Assembly (NCBI RefSeq): GCF_004011505.1
Contig: NZ_SAUN01000001.1
Span: 11,311,501-11,375,500, forward strand
Direction: 5' to 3'
From: Nonomuraea polychroma
GTDB lineage: Bacteria; Actinomycetota; Actinomycetes; Streptosporangiales; Streptosporangiaceae
DNA: 64,000 nt
The position numbers and the translations under genes are program-made. Position 1 is the first letter of the stretch. The number at the start of each line of letters is the position of its first letter. Below are positions 35,823 through 44,503 of the stretch, in pieces. The notes beneath the pieces are model-generated. The model searched no databases, was not told the DNA's origin, and saw only the letters and a list, made by a program, of their open reading frames with translations.

Positions 35823-36470
35823 GTGGGAAGACGCTTTGACTGCTCAGACCCCGAACAGCGGGCCGACGGCCTCCAGGAGGCCGCCGCCGCGGTGCGCAGG
35901 GGCGAGCTCGTGGTGCTGCCGACCGACACCGTCTACGGCATCGGTGCCGACGCCTTCACGCCGTCGGCGGTCACCGCGCTGCTGGAGGCCAAGGGGCGTG
36001 GCCGTGACATGCCGCCGCCCGTCCTGGTCGGCACCGTCAGAGCCGCCACAGCGCTCATAGACGACATGGGACCCTACGGGCAGGACTTGATAGACGCCTT
36101 CTGGCCCGGGCCGCTCACGCTCGTCTGCAAGGCCAACAGAGCCCTTTCCTGGGACCTGGGGGACACCAAGGGCACGGTGGCCGTACGCATGCCGCTCGAC
36201 CCGGTCGCGCTCGAGCTGCTCAAGGAGACCGGACCTATGGCGGTCTCCAGCGCCAACCGCTCCGGCGCCCAGGCCGCCACCACGGCGGCGGAGGCCGAGG
36301 AGCAGCTCGGCGCCGCCGTCGCGGTCTATCTCGACGGCGGCAAGACCACCGACAACACGCCGTCCACCATCCTCGACCTGACCACGGCCGTGCCCAGGAT
36401 GTTGCGGCGGGGTGCGATCCCGGTGGAGAAGCTGCGCGGCATCATCGGCTACGTCGCCACCGACGACTGA
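35823..36470 (+). CDS. tsaC: L-threonylcarbamoyladenylate synthase (YrdC/TsaC type)
   Basis: A 215-aa enzyme making threonylcarbamoyl-AMP from threonine, bicarbonate and ATP, for the t6A modification of tRNAs reading ANN codons. It consists of a single YrdC domain: L-P-T-D-T-V-Y-G-I-G near residue 35, the K-G-R-G-R-D-M-P-P-P-V-L-V variant of the K-x-R-x-x-x-x-P-L loop, F-W-P-G-P-L-T-L-V, and S-S-A-N-R-S-G. The C-terminal Sua5 extension is absent. The start is GTG at 35823 with a -10-like element just upstream. The gene order prfA-prmC-tsaC is the usual actinobacterial one. Confidence 0.94.
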   Translation: MGRRFDCSDPEQRADGLQEAAAAVRRGELVVLPTDTVYGIGADAFTPSAVTALLEAKGRGRDMPPPVLVGTVRAATALIDDMGPYGQDLIDAFWPGPLTLVCKANRALSWDLGDTKGTVAVRMPLDPVALELLKETGPMAVSSANRSGAQAATTAAEAEEQLGAAVAVYLDGGKTTDNTPSTILDLTTAVPRMLRRGAIPVEKLRGIIGYVATDD

Positions 36471-36578
36471 TCGGTTGACCCGGCTGTCGACGTATACCGT
36501 CTGCTTATCCCGGCTGCGACGGCGCTCCGGCCATGATTACGGTGAGGCCCGGAGCGGCGATATGTCCGGGAGTAGTTC

Positions 36579-38807
36579 ATGGGCAAGTTCGACGGCATGG
36601 ATCCCAAGCTGGTTCGTGATCTGCTGACCGAGGTGAAACACGCGGTCGCGCAGATGCGCGCGGTCGAGGATCGAGTCAGGCTCGAGATGAGCCGGGCAGG
36701 GCTGTCCACCCAGACCACCCACCGCCCCGCCCAGGTCGCCGACGCGGCCGAGGAGATGGTCAGGGACGTGAACGCGCGGCTCGCGGTCCTGGAGAAGCGG
36801 GTCGACCCGCCCGGTTCCGGGGCCGCGCCCACGGACGAGCCCAAGGAGACGCGTGGGGATCGGGACAGGTACGAGAACCCGCGCGCCGGTGAGAAACCCG
36901 ACCAGGTGACCCCGAAGGACGACGACGTCAAGACGGGCGAGGAGCCCAAGACCGGCTCTGACGGGACGACGGGCTCCGACGGCAAGACCGGCTCGGACGG
37001 GACGACGGGCTCGGACGGCAAGACCGGCTCCGATGGGGGGACCGGCTCGGACGGCAAGACCGGCTCTGACGGGGGGACCGGCTCGGACGGCAAGACCGGC
37101 TCTGACGGGGGGACCGGCTCGGACGGCAAGACCGGCTCTGACGGGGGGACCGGCTCGGACGGCAAGACCGGCTCTGACGGGGGGACCGGCTCGGACGGCA
37201 AGACCGGCTCTGACGGGGGGACCGGCTCGGACGGCAAGACGTGCGACGACGCCGACGGCAACGGCAAGGACACGGGCACGGGGACGGACAAGGACACGGG
37301 GACGGGCACGGGGACGGGCACCGGGGCGGATCCGGGCTCTGGTAGCGACGGGGCTGCCGACACCGGGGGAAGCACCGGTGATCAGCCTGCTGACCAGCCC
37401 AAGGACGACGATCTGGACAGTCGGCGCGAGCGCGGGGCCGAGGCGGACGGCGGTGGGACGGACACCGGCGGTGCGGCGGACACCCCGGCCAAGGACCACC
37501 CCGACGACACCGATGTCACCAAGCCGCAGGTCGTGGTGGTCGACGGCGTCAAGGTCCTGCAGATACCGCTCGACCCGCCCACGGCCGAGCAACTGGAGGA
37601 CCTGCTCGAGAACACCGACAAGGTCCAGCCGGCGGAAATGCCGAAGATGCCCGCCGACACCACCGCAGCCTCGAACGTCAATGCCTGGGCCAACGACGGC
37701 AGTGACGTCGTCTCGGCCGACACCACCCCGCCCGATCTGGACGCGCTGAAGACGGTGATCGAGGATCATCGCGACATCCAGCCCCACGACATGCCGGGGG
37801 TGGAGGTCCCGGCGGGCGAGTACGGCAAGGGCCAATGGGCCGAGCGCGACATCCGTCCGGACGGGGATCCGGGCTCCATCGCCCCGGGAGTCCCCACCTC
37901 GGCCGGCGGTGACCAAGTGACACTCCCGCCGGCGTCAACGCCCACGGACGGCACCGGCCCCACGGCGGCAGCGGACGGCACCGGCCCTACGGCGACGGCG
38001 GGCGGTGGCGGCACGACGGGTGCCTATCCGGTGGACGGCTACGGTTCTGCGGGCGTCACGCCGATCGACGATCCGTCCCCGGACACGCGAGCTGACGACG
38101 CCTGCGGCTCCAGCACCGACCGCCCACCGAGCGGCACGGATCCGGCGCCCGGCGGCAAGGACACCACGCCGGACGGCCCACAACCGACCCCCGACGGCAC
38201 ACAGCCGACCCCCGACGGCACACAGCCTGCCCCTGGCGCCAAGGACACCACGCTCCCGGCTCCGGACAGTAAGGAAACCACACCGGATGGTAAGGGTGGG
38301 ACTCCAGATGGCACGCCGGGCGGCACCGGGTCGACGCCCGATGGGACGGGTGCGACGCCGGGCGGCGACACCGGCGTGCGGATCCCGCCCACACCACCTG
38401 CCGGCGAGGCAGGCGTGGGCACGGGAGCCGCCCCCGAGGCACCCGGCACGGGGACGGCCGACAAACTCGGCACCACGCCGAACGGCGCTTACGGCAGCGC
38501 GCCGACGGCCGCGTACGACGTGGCCGCCGTTGCCGAGACCGATGGCGGGACCGATGGTGGGGCCGATGGCGGGGCCGAGGCGTGGGCGAGCGACGACAGC
38601 GACGTCGTCTCCATAGACGTCCCCCCACCGGACCTGGAGGCCCTGAGGACGATGATCGAGAACCACCGGGACATCCAGCGCCAGGAGATGCCTTCCGTGC
38701 AGGTCCCGCCCGGAGAGTACGGCAAGGGCGCGTGGGCGCCCGAGGACATTCGCCCGGACGGCCCGCCGGGCACGGTCGATCCCGGCTCGCCGGAAAGGAG
38801 CGCCTGA
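36579..38807 (+). CDS. Large repeat protein with helical (WXG-like) N-terminus
   Basis: A 742-aa protein of unknown function. Residues 1-75 are helical ([14 protein letters not shown], then [16 protein letters not shown]) and resemble the helical hairpin of WXG100-type proteins. Residues 125-220 are 16 tandem TGSDGx hexads. A Gly/Thr/Asp linker follows. A module of about 60 residues occurs at about 368-442 and again at 667-740, with shared P-P-D-L-x-A-L, D-I-Q, E-Y-G-K-G and D-I-R-P-D-G, and a weaker relative sits at about 320-360. Another Pro/Asp/Gly/Thr repeat region lies between them. There is no signal peptide, so export through a type VII-like route is possible. Its stop overlaps the next gene (TGATG). 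Confidence 0.75.
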   Translation: MGKFDGMDPKLVRDLLTEVKHAVAQMRAVEDRVRLEMSRAGLSTQTTHRPAQVADAAEEMVRDVNARLAVLEKRVDPPGSGAAPTDEPKETRGDRDRYENPRAGEKPDQVTPKDDDVKTGEEPKTGSDGTTGSDGKTGSDGTTGSDGKTGSDGGTGSDGKTGSDGGTGSDGKTGSDGGTGSDGKTGSDGGTGSDGKTGSDGGTGSDGKTGSDGGTGSDGKTCDDADGNGKDTGTGTDKDTGTGTGTGTGADPGSGSDGAADTGGSTGDQPADQPKDDDLDSRRERGAEADGGGTDTGGAADTPAKDHPDDTDVTKPQVVVVDGVKVLQIPLDPPTAEQLEDLLENTDKVQPAEMPKMPADTTAASNVNAWANDGSDVVSADTTPPDLDALKTVIEDHRDIQPHDMPGVEVPAGEYGKGQWAERDIRPDGDPGSIAPGVPTSAGGDQVTLPPASTPTDGTGPTAAADGTGPTATAGGGGTTGAYPVDGYGSAGVTPIDDPSPDTRADDACGSSTDRPPSGTDPAPGGKDTTPDGPQPTPDGTQPTPDGTQPAPGAKDTTLPAPDSKETTPDGKGGTPDGTPGGTGSTPDGTGATPGGDTGVRIPPTPPAGEAGVGTGAAPEAPGTGTADKLGTTPNGAYGSAPTAAYDVAAVAETDGGTDGGADGGAEAWASDDSDVVSIDVPPPDLEALRTMIENHRDIQRQEMPSVQVPPGEYGKGAWAPEDIRPDGPPGTVDPGSPERSA
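36951..37238 (+). repeat. Eight 36-bp tandem repeats encoding TGSDG(T/G)TGSDGK
   Basis: Eight contiguous 36-bp units run through 36951-37238, each encoding two six-residue hexads, one ending in Thr and one in Lys. The last five units are nearly identical and the first three carry a few substitutions. This indicates recent expansion from the 3' side by slippage or unequal exchange. Copy number should be polymorphic. Confidence 0.95.
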
Positions 38808-39178
38808 TGTTCGTCGATCCGCCGGCCCCCGAGCCCTGGCACAAGGGCGACCGTCCCCCGCGCACCACCTCCCCATCTCAGGAGGACACACCGGCCACCT
38901 ACCTGTTCAATCCCGAGTACGAGCGCCTGGTCGTCGCGTGGAACAACGTCAAACCCCAGCTGGATGCCCTGCGAACGGCCCTCGACAAGGCCTACAACCT
39001 GGCCAGAAGCCCCCAGACGTGGGACGCCCCCGTAGGCGAGCGCTACGTCGAGGACATCCGCGAATGGCGCAACAGGCTGGCCCTCTACCGCCATGCCGTG
39101 CTGACGGCCATCAGTGACCAGGCGGCCGACACGCCCCGCTGGGTACCGACCACCGCCGCGATCCCCCGGGCCAACTAG
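38807..39178 (+). CDS. Small WXG-like helical protein
   Basis: A 123-aa protein. After a Pro-rich start of about 35 residues it has two helices: Y-E-R-L-V-V-A-W-N-N-V-K-P-Q-L-D-A-L and Y-V-E-D-I-R-E-W-R-N-R-L-A-L-Y-R. They are joined by a loop containing W-D-A-P-V-G, the arrangement of ESAT-6/WXG100-type proteins, though the canonical W-x-G is not exact. Its ATG overlaps the stop of the large repeat protein (TGATG), with AAAGGAG upstream, so the pair is translationally coupled and may form a complex. The family assignment is tentative. Confidence 0.65.
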   Translation: MFVDPPAPEPWHKGDRPPRTTSPSQEDTPATYLFNPEYERLVVAWNNVKPQLDALRTALDKAYNLARSPQTWDAPVGERYVEDIREWRNRLALYRHAVLTAISDQAADTPRWVPTTAAIPRAN

Positions 39179-39214
39179 CGACCCCACCCTGTGGGCGAAA
39201 CGGACATCAGGGCG

Positions 39215-39220
39215 TACCTT
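39215..39220 (+). promoter_or_regulatory. Putative -10 element for leaderless glyA transcript
   Basis: TACCTT ends 6 nt before the ATG at 39227. The intervening GGAGAA is too close to the ATG to work as a ribosome site, so a leaderless message is the simpler reading. No -35 is clear. Confidence 0.4.
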
Positions 39221-39226
39221 GGAGAA

Positions 39227-40492
39227 ATGGGTACGCAGCCCTACTACGGTCCGGACTTCGGCCTGCTGCAGAAGCAGGATCCCGAACTCGCGCAGGTGCT
39301 GCTCGATGAGCTTGACCGGGTGCGCGGCGGGCTCCAGCTGATCGCGAGCGAGAACTTCGCCTCGCCCGCCGTTCTGGCCGCCCTGGGTTCCACGCTCACC
39401 AACAAGTACGCCGAGGGCTACCCCGGCCGCCGCTACTACGGCGGCTGCGAGGTGGTCGACCGGGCCGAGCGGCTGGCGATCGACCGGGCCAAGAAACTCT
39501 TCAACGCCGAGCACGCCAACGTCCAGCCGCACTCGGGCGCCTCCGCGAACCTCGCCGCCTACGCCGCGCTCCTGCAGCCCGGCGACACGATGCTGGCCAT
39601 GGCCCTCCCGCACGGCGGCCACCTCACCCACGGCTCCAAGGTGAACTTCTCGGGAAGATGGTTCGACGTCGTGTCGTACGGAGTGCGTCGTGACACCGAG
39701 CTCATCGACTACGACGAAGTCAGGGACCTGGCGCTGCGGCACCAGCCGAAGCTCATCGTGTGCGGCGCGACCTCGTACCCGAGACTGATCGATTTCTCGT
39801 TCTTCCGCGGCATCGCCGACGAGGTGGGGGCGTGGCTGCTCGCCGACGTGGCCCACCCGATCGGGCTGATGGCGGGCGGGGCGATCCCCTCGGCGGTGCC
39901 GTACGCGGACGTCGTGACGTTCACCACCCACAAGGCCCTGCGCGGGCCACGCGGCGGGGCGATCCTCTGCACCGAGGAACTGGCCAAGAAGATCGACCGG
40001 GCGGTGTTCCCGTTCGTGCAGGGCGGGCCGCTGATGCATGCGGTGGCGGCCAAGGCGGTGGCCTTCGGTGAGGCGATGCGGCCGGAGTTCGCCGACTACG
40101 CCAACAGGGTGATCGTGAACGCCCGCGCCCTCGCCGAGGCGCTGACCGGGGAGGGGATGCGGGCCGTCTCCGGCGGCACGGACACGCACCTGGCCCTGAT
40201 CGACCTGCGTGACGTGGGAGTTTCGGGGGCGGAGGCCGAACTGCGGTGCGCGGCGGCGGGGATCACACTCAACCGCAACGTGATTCCGTACGATCCGGAG
40301 CCGGCGTCCATCACGTCGGGCATCCGCGTGGGGACGCCGTGCGTCACCACCCAGGGGATGGGGCCCCAGGAGCTCAAAGAGGTGGGGATGCTGGTGACCA
40401 GGGCGGTGCGCCATCCTGGCAAAGCGGCCGAGGTCAGGGAAAGAGTTGCGGCGCTTCTCGCCATCCATCGGCCATATCTCAGCGAATATTAA
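39227..40492 (+). CDS. glyA: Serine hydroxymethyltransferase
   Basis: A 421-aa PLP enzyme interconverting serine and glycine with transfer of a one-carbon unit to tetrahydrofolate. Visible are [19 protein letters not shown], Asp207 and His210 in A-D-V-A-H, and the PLP lysine Lys236 in [13 protein letters not shown]. Some usually invariant positions differ: P-H-S-G-A-S-A-N instead of S-G-S-Q-A-N, and D-V-A-H-P-I-G instead of D-M-A-H-F-A-G. It may be a specialised second copy. ATG at 39227 gives the normal family length; a GTG at 39191 would add 12 residues without a ribosome site. Confidence 0.93.
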   Translation: MGTQPYYGPDFGLLQKQDPELAQVLLDELDRVRGGLQLIASENFASPAVLAALGSTLTNKYAEGYPGRRYYGGCEVVDRAERLAIDRAKKLFNAEHANVQPHSGASANLAAYAALLQPGDTMLAMALPHGGHLTHGSKVNFSGRWFDVVSYGVRRDTELIDYDEVRDLALRHQPKLIVCGATSYPRLIDFSFFRGIADEVGAWLLADVAHPIGLMAGGAIPSAVPYADVVTFTTHKALRGPRGGAILCTEELAKKIDRAVFPFVQGGPLMHAVAAKAVAFGEAMRPEFADYANRVIVNARALAEALTGEGMRAVSGGTDTHLALIDLRDVGVSGAEAELRCAAAGITLNRNVIPYDPEPASITSGIRVGTPCVTTQGMGPQELKEVGMLVTRAVRHPGKAAEVRERVAALLAIHRPYLSEY

Positions 40493-40549
40493 GCTGGTCT
40501 GTGTCGTTTTCCGGTCACAGTCGGCCGGAGCATCCGGGAAACTAGGTCC

Positions 40550-41836
40550 GTGCGCGAATACCTGTTCATGGCGCTCATCTCGGCAGCGGTGACCTATCTG
40601 CTGGTTCCGTTGGTGCGCCGCTTCGCCATCCGCATCGGCGCCGTGCCGGAGGTTCGCGCGCGTGACGTGCACACCACGCCGACGCCCAGGCTGGGCGGCC
40701 TGGCCATGTACGGCGGCCTGGTCGTGGGGCTGCTCGTGGCCGGCCAGCTCACGCACACGGGCAAGGCGCTGACGCAGACCGACGCCAACGCGGTGACGGC
40801 GCTCATCGTCGCCGGCGGCCTCATCACGATCACCGGCTTCCTGGACGACTGGTGGGGCATGGACGCCTTCATCAAGCTCGGCGGGCAGATCGCGGCGGCA
40901 GGCGTGCTGGTCTTCTTCGACCTGCGGTTGCTCTACATCCCGTTGCCGCAGGACTGGGGCGGCTCCACCAGCCTCGACTACACCCTCAGCACCGTGATCA
41001 CCATCATGGTCGTGGTCGTGACCATCAACGCGGTCAACTTCGTCGACGGCCTCGACGGCCTGGCGGCCGGGATCGTGTGCATCGCGGGCATGGCCACCTG
41101 GGCCTATTCGATCTTCCTGGCCGACAACATCAGCGGCGGGCGCATCACCACCACGGCGGCCATCGCGGCCATCCTCATCGGCACCTGCCTGGGGTTCCTG
41201 CCGCACAACTTCCATCCGGCGAAGATCTTCATGGGCGACACCGGGGCCATGCTCATCGGGCTCGTGCTCGCCTCCTCCATCGTCACCGTGACGCCCGTCG
41301 ACCCCGGGATCATCGAGGGCATGAACAAGGTCCCGGTGCTGCTGCCGCTGCTCCTGCCGGCCGCGGTGCTGGTCCTGCCGCTGGTCGACCTGATCACCGC
41401 CGTGGTGCGGCGCACCTCGCGCGGCCTGTCGCCGTTCGCGCCCGACCGCGGCCACCTGCACCACCGGCTCATGGACATCGGCCATTCCCACCGCAGGTCC
41501 GTGCTGATCATGTACGCGTGGGCGTTCCTGTTCGCCTTCGGCATCGTGGGCATGTCCACGATCGGCGTGCCGGTGCTGCTGTTCCCCGTGGTCATCCTGC
41601 TCGCCCTGGCCGTGCTCGTGCTGATGGCCCTGCCACGCTGGCGGGGCAGAGGGGGCGCGCACGCCGCCTCGCGTGGCAATCAGCCTGACGACGACGGCCC
41701 GCCCACCGGGCCCATGCCGCCGATTCCGCCGGAGCCGGAGGTCAGACGGCGGATGCCGCCGACGGACGGCCCTTCGCACGAACGCGCGTCGGCCGAGGGC
41801 AATCCGGTCATCCCGGTCTTTCCTAGCCGTTCTTGA
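40550..41836 (+). CDS. wecA: Undecaprenyl-phosphate sugar-1-phosphate transferase (WecA/MraY family)
   Basis: A 428-aa integral membrane enzyme that transfers a sugar phosphate, most likely GlcNAc-1-phosphate from UDP-GlcNAc, to a polyprenyl phosphate carrier to start a cell-wall polymer. It has about ten membrane helices and the family motifs F-L-D-D-W-W-G-M-D, N-A-V-N-F-V-D-G-L-D-G-L-A, F-M-G-D-T-G-A-M and the His motif H-L-H-H-R-L. A Pro-rich cytoplasmic tail of about 60 residues ends the protein. The start is GTG at 40550. The position just before the atp operon is the same as Rv1302 in M. tuberculosis. It would also provide a lipid-linked primer for the GT island products, which is speculative. 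Confidence 0.93.
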   Translation: MREYLFMALISAAVTYLLVPLVRRFAIRIGAVPEVRARDVHTTPTPRLGGLAMYGGLVVGLLVAGQLTHTGKALTQTDANAVTALIVAGGLITITGFLDDWWGMDAFIKLGGQIAAAGVLVFFDLRLLYIPLPQDWGGSTSLDYTLSTVITIMVVVVTINAVNFVDGLDGLAAGIVCIAGMATWAYSIFLADNISGGRITTTAAIAAILIGTCLGFLPHNFHPAKIFMGDTGAMLIGLVLASSIVTVTPVDPGIIEGMNKVPVLLPLLLPAAVLVLPLVDLITAVVRRTSRGLSPFAPDRGHLHHRLMDIGHSHRRSVLIMYAWAFLFAFGIVGMSTIGVPVLLFPVVILLALAVLVLMALPRWRGRGGAHAASRGNQPDDDGPPTGPMPPIPPEPEVRRRMPPTDGPSHERASAEGNPVIPVFPSRS

Positions 41837-41879
41837 TCCCGAACTAGAAACGGCAGGTAAAAGCGGTCTTCCGTGAGCT

Positions 41880-41895
41880 TGTGATATCTTTCACG
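41880..41895. promoter_or_regulatory. CRP/FNR-like site upstream of the ATP synthase operon
   Basis: TGTGATATCTTTCACG matches the CRP consensus TGTGA-N6-TCACA at 9 of 10 defined positions. It lies 73 bp before atpI in the only gap upstream of the operon. TATCTT inside it could also be a -10 element. Actinobacterial Crp proteins bind such sites; occupancy here is not shown. Confidence 0.5.
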
Positions 41896-41967
41896 AGCAG
41901 GGGCCTTCAGAAGGACATGTTCTGGGGGTAGCAAACGCTCGCTTGACAACATGCTGATGGAGCACCA

Positions 41968-42390
41968 ATGCAGGCCAACGACGTGCGCGTACTCAAGAGC
42001 GCCGCGATTCCGACCCTCGCGGTCGGGGTGGTCGCCGTGGTCGTGTCGCTTCTGACAGCCGGTGGCAAGGGCGCTCTGGGCGCGGCGCTCGGCGCCTTGC
42101 TCGTCGGGGTTTTCTTCAGCATCAGTGTGGTAGCGGTGTCGTATGCCGCACGGGTGTCTCCCCAAATGATGGCGATCGCGGCGATGGTGAGTTATCTCGT
42201 GAAGGTCGTCGCCATCATGATCGTGCTGTCCGCGTTCCGCGACACCACGGCCTGGAACACGCTGGCTTTCGCGCTGTCCGTCGTGCTGTGCACCCTCGTG
42301 TGGACCGGCTTCGAGGTCCGCGCGTTCATGAAGACCAAGATGCTTTACGTCGACCCTGAGGCCAAGGTCCCCGGAAAGGGCGACTCATGA
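41968..42390 (+). CDS. atpI: ATP synthase protein I family membrane protein
   Basis: A 140-aa protein with four predicted membrane helices (about residues 12-30, 36-58, 66-86 and 96-114) and a charged tail. It matches the AtpI-like proteins that precede atpB in actinobacteria (Rv1303 position) and are thought to help assemble the c-ring or supply Mg2+. ATG at 41968 is preceded by GGAG. It is the first gene of the atp operon. Confidence 0.85.
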   Translation: MQANDVRVLKSAAIPTLAVGVVAVVVSLLTAGGKGALGAALGALLVGVFFSISVVAVSYAARVSPQMMAIAAMVSYLVKVVAIMIVLSAFRDTTAWNTLAFALSVVLCTLVWTGFEVRAFMKTKMLYVDPEAKVPGKGDS

Positions 42391-42455
42391 GGCTGGTGCA
42401 CGGACAGGGTCCGATATGACTAGTCCTCTACTCGCCTGCTATCGTCGGGGCCGCG

Positions 42456-42671
42456 ATGAGCGCAAAGGAACGCCGACCGGAAGAAGACGGTCGCGACTTC
42501 GCCGACGCCATGTGGTCAGTTCCCAGCTATCTGCTCGCCGGGATGGCCTTCTACGGCGGTCTCGGCTGGTTGCTGGACCGCTGGTTGGGCATGTCCGCGT
42601 TCTTCCCCATAGGCGTCGTCCTGGGGGTCGTGCTCGGTGGCTACTTGGTCTACCGGAAGTTCGGTCGCTAG
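42456..42671 (+). CDS. Small AtpZ/AtpI-like membrane protein
   Basis: A 71-aa protein with a charged N-terminus and two membrane helices (about residues 24-40 and 47-66) containing L-A-G-M-A-F-Y-G-G-L-G-W-L-L-D-R-W, the pattern of AtpZ-type F1Fo assembly proteins (PF09527). It sits between atpI and atpB, 65 nt after atpI. ATG at 42456 has only a weak ribosome site. Its job in c-ring assembly or Mg2+ supply is inferred from the family. Confidence 0.8.
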   Translation: MSAKERRPEEDGRDFADAMWSVPSYLLAGMAFYGGLGWLLDRWLGMSAFFPIGVVLGVVLGGYLVYRKFGR

Positions 42672-42706
42672 CCCGGCGCAGCGATCGCTTTCCTGAGGAA
42701 ACCCTT

Positions 42707-42823
42707 GTGAACTACTACGACGTTGAAGGGAACGCCGTGCGGGAGCAACGCGAGCGCACCAATGAACACAGCAGTGTCGCGCACTCACGCGGCTCACTGC
42801 CGAAGGCGGAGGTAGCCGCGTGA
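42707..42823 (+). CDS. Possible 38-aa ORF translationally coupled to atpB
   Basis: A GTG at 42707 stands 8 nt after GAGG (42695-42698), a good ribosome site. It opens a 38-codon hydrophilic frame beginning M-N-Y-Y-D-V-E-G-N-A. Its TGA overlaps the atpB GTG (GTGA at 42820-42823). atpB itself has GGCGGAGG upstream. The peptide has no recognisable domain. It may be a genuine small protein, or a leader that sets the initiation rate of subunit a. Confidence 0.5.
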   Translation: MNYYDVEGNAVREQRERTNEHSSVAHSRGSLPKAEVAA

Positions 42824-43617
42824 GTGCGCTGACGGTCCTCGCTCCACCAGCCGACCAGTTCCGGGCGCCTACGCCTGACGAGCTGTTCAACCTGCCGCCC
42901 ATCATCCCCGGGGTCGAATGGTTCACGAAGCCGGTTCTGCTGGCGCTGCTGAGCTCGCTGATCGTGATCGGCCTGTGCTGGGCGGCCTTCGCCAATCCCA
43001 AGGTCGTCCCGAGGGGTGTGCAGAACGTCGTCGAGTACGGCTACATGTTCGTCCGCGACCAGATCGCCCGGCCCTTCCTGGGCAAGGACGCCGATCGGTG
43101 GATGGGCCTGCTGGTGACGCTCTTCTTCCTGGTCCTGGTCTGGAACGTCATGGGCGTCATCCCGGTGCTGCAGTTCCCGGTGGCCTCGCACATCGCGTTC
43201 CCCGCTGTGCTGGCGATCTCGATCTACGTGCTCAAGGTCTACCTCGGCATGAAGCACCAGGGCGCGGTCGGCTACTTCAAGAACATGATGTTCCCGCCGG
43301 GGCTGCCGAAGTTCATCTACTTCCTGCTGGCGCCGATCGAGTTCCTGTCGAACCTGATCATCGCGCCGTTCACGCACGCGGTCCGACTGTTCGCCAACAT
43401 GTTCGCCGGCCACATGCTGCTGGCCTTCTTCAGCATGGTTGGCTTCTGGTTCCTCTTCGAGCAGCTCACCCCGCTGGGGGCCCCTCTCGGCGTCCTCGGC
43501 GTGATCATGACCATCATCCTCACGGGATTCGAGATGTTCATCCAGTTCCTGCAGGCGTTCCTGTTCGCCATGCTGGCCGCGATGTACATCGGCGGCTCGC
43601 TGCACCCCGAGCACTGA
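42820..43617 (+). CDS. atpB: ATP synthase subunit a
   Basis: A 265-aa membrane subunit forming the two proton half-channels beside the c-ring. Five to six helices are evident. The essential arginine is in the conserved block H-A-V-R-L-F-A-N-M-F-A-G-H. The N-terminal part F-N-L-P-P-I-I-P-G-V-E-W-F-T-K-P is like other actinobacterial a subunits. GTG at 42820 overlaps a short upstream ORF. Confidence 0.96.
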   Translation: MSALTVLAPPADQFRAPTPDELFNLPPIIPGVEWFTKPVLLALLSSLIVIGLCWAAFANPKVVPRGVQNVVEYGYMFVRDQIARPFLGKDADRWMGLLVTLFFLVLVWNVMGVIPVLQFPVASHIAFPAVLAISIYVLKVYLGMKHQGAVGYFKNMMFPPGLPKFIYFLLAPIEFLSNLIIAPFTHAVRLFANMFAGHMLLAFFSMVGFWFLFEQLTPLGAPLGVLGVIMTIILTGFEMFIQFLQAFLFAMLAAMYIGGSLHPEH

Positions 43618-43632
43618 GAACCACATACCGGA

Positions 43633-43916
<284 letters not shown>

Positions 43917-43948
43917 TGACCGTCTCCTTCTGACGAAAGGCTGCACCC

Positions 43949-44503
43949 ATGACGTACATGGCAGCTACGCTCCTCGCGCAGGAGGAGGGCGGCAACCCCC
44001 TCTTCCCGCACGCTTACGAGCTCGTCGTCGGTATCTTCGCGTTCGCCGTCGTGTTCTTCGTCGTCGGCAGGATGCTCGTCCCGCGTATCCAGAAGACGCT
44101 GGCCGAGCGCACTGACGCGATCGAGGGCGGCATCAAGAGGGCGGAAGAGGCCCAGGCCGAGGCTCAGGCCCTGCAGCAGCGTTACGCCGAGCAGCTGGAG
44201 GAGGCCCGTCGGGACGCGGCCAGGCTGCGCGAGGAGGCTCGCGAGCAGGCCGCGCAGATCAAGGCCGAGCTCCGCGAGGAGGCGCAGGCCGAGGCCCGTC
44301 GTCTCGTCGAGGCCGCGCACGCGCAGATCGAGGCCGACCGCCAGGCTGCGTTCGCGCAGCTCCGCACCGAGATCGGCCGCCTGTCGACCGACCTCGCCGG
44401 TCGCATCGTCGGCGAGTCCCTGGAGGACGACGTCCGCCAGAGCCGCATCGTGGACCGGTTCCTTGACGAGCTGGAAGCCGGCAGCGCGCAGGCGGTGCGC
44501 TAA
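43949..44503 (+). CDS. atpF: ATP synthase subunit b
   Basis: A 184-aa peripheral stalk subunit. One membrane helix at about residues 24-44 is followed by a long Ala/Glu/Arg/Gln coiled coil (Q-A-E-A-Q-A-L-Q-Q-R-Y-A-E-Q-L-E-E-A-R-R) that reaches up to the delta subunit. GAAAGG precedes the ATG at 43949. The stop overlaps a 30-codon ORF (TAATG). Confidence 0.95.
   Translation: MTYMAATLLAQEEGGNPLFPHAYELVVGIFAFAVVFFVVGRMLVPRIQKTLAERTDAIEGGIKRAEEAQAEAQALQQRYAEQLEEARRDAARLREEAREQAAQIKAELREEAQAEARRLVEAAHAQIEADRQAAFAQLRTEIGRLSTDLAGRIVGESLEDDVRQSRIVDRFLDELEAGSAQAVR

Noticed and set aside
36951-37238. Possible CRISPR array in the 36579 gene
   Set aside because: The 36-bp units are directly adjacent, without unique spacers, and in frame throughout a long ORF.
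36537-37916. 459-codon minus-strand frame opposite the TGSDGx repeats
   Set aside because: Its repeats simply mirror the plus-strand array; it has no start signal and the opposite strand has an operon with coupled starts.
38489-41779. 1096-codon minus-strand frame opposite glyA and wecA
   Set aside because: Antisense artefact; composition is His/Asp/Arg-rich without motifs, and it crosses three well-supported plus-strand genes.
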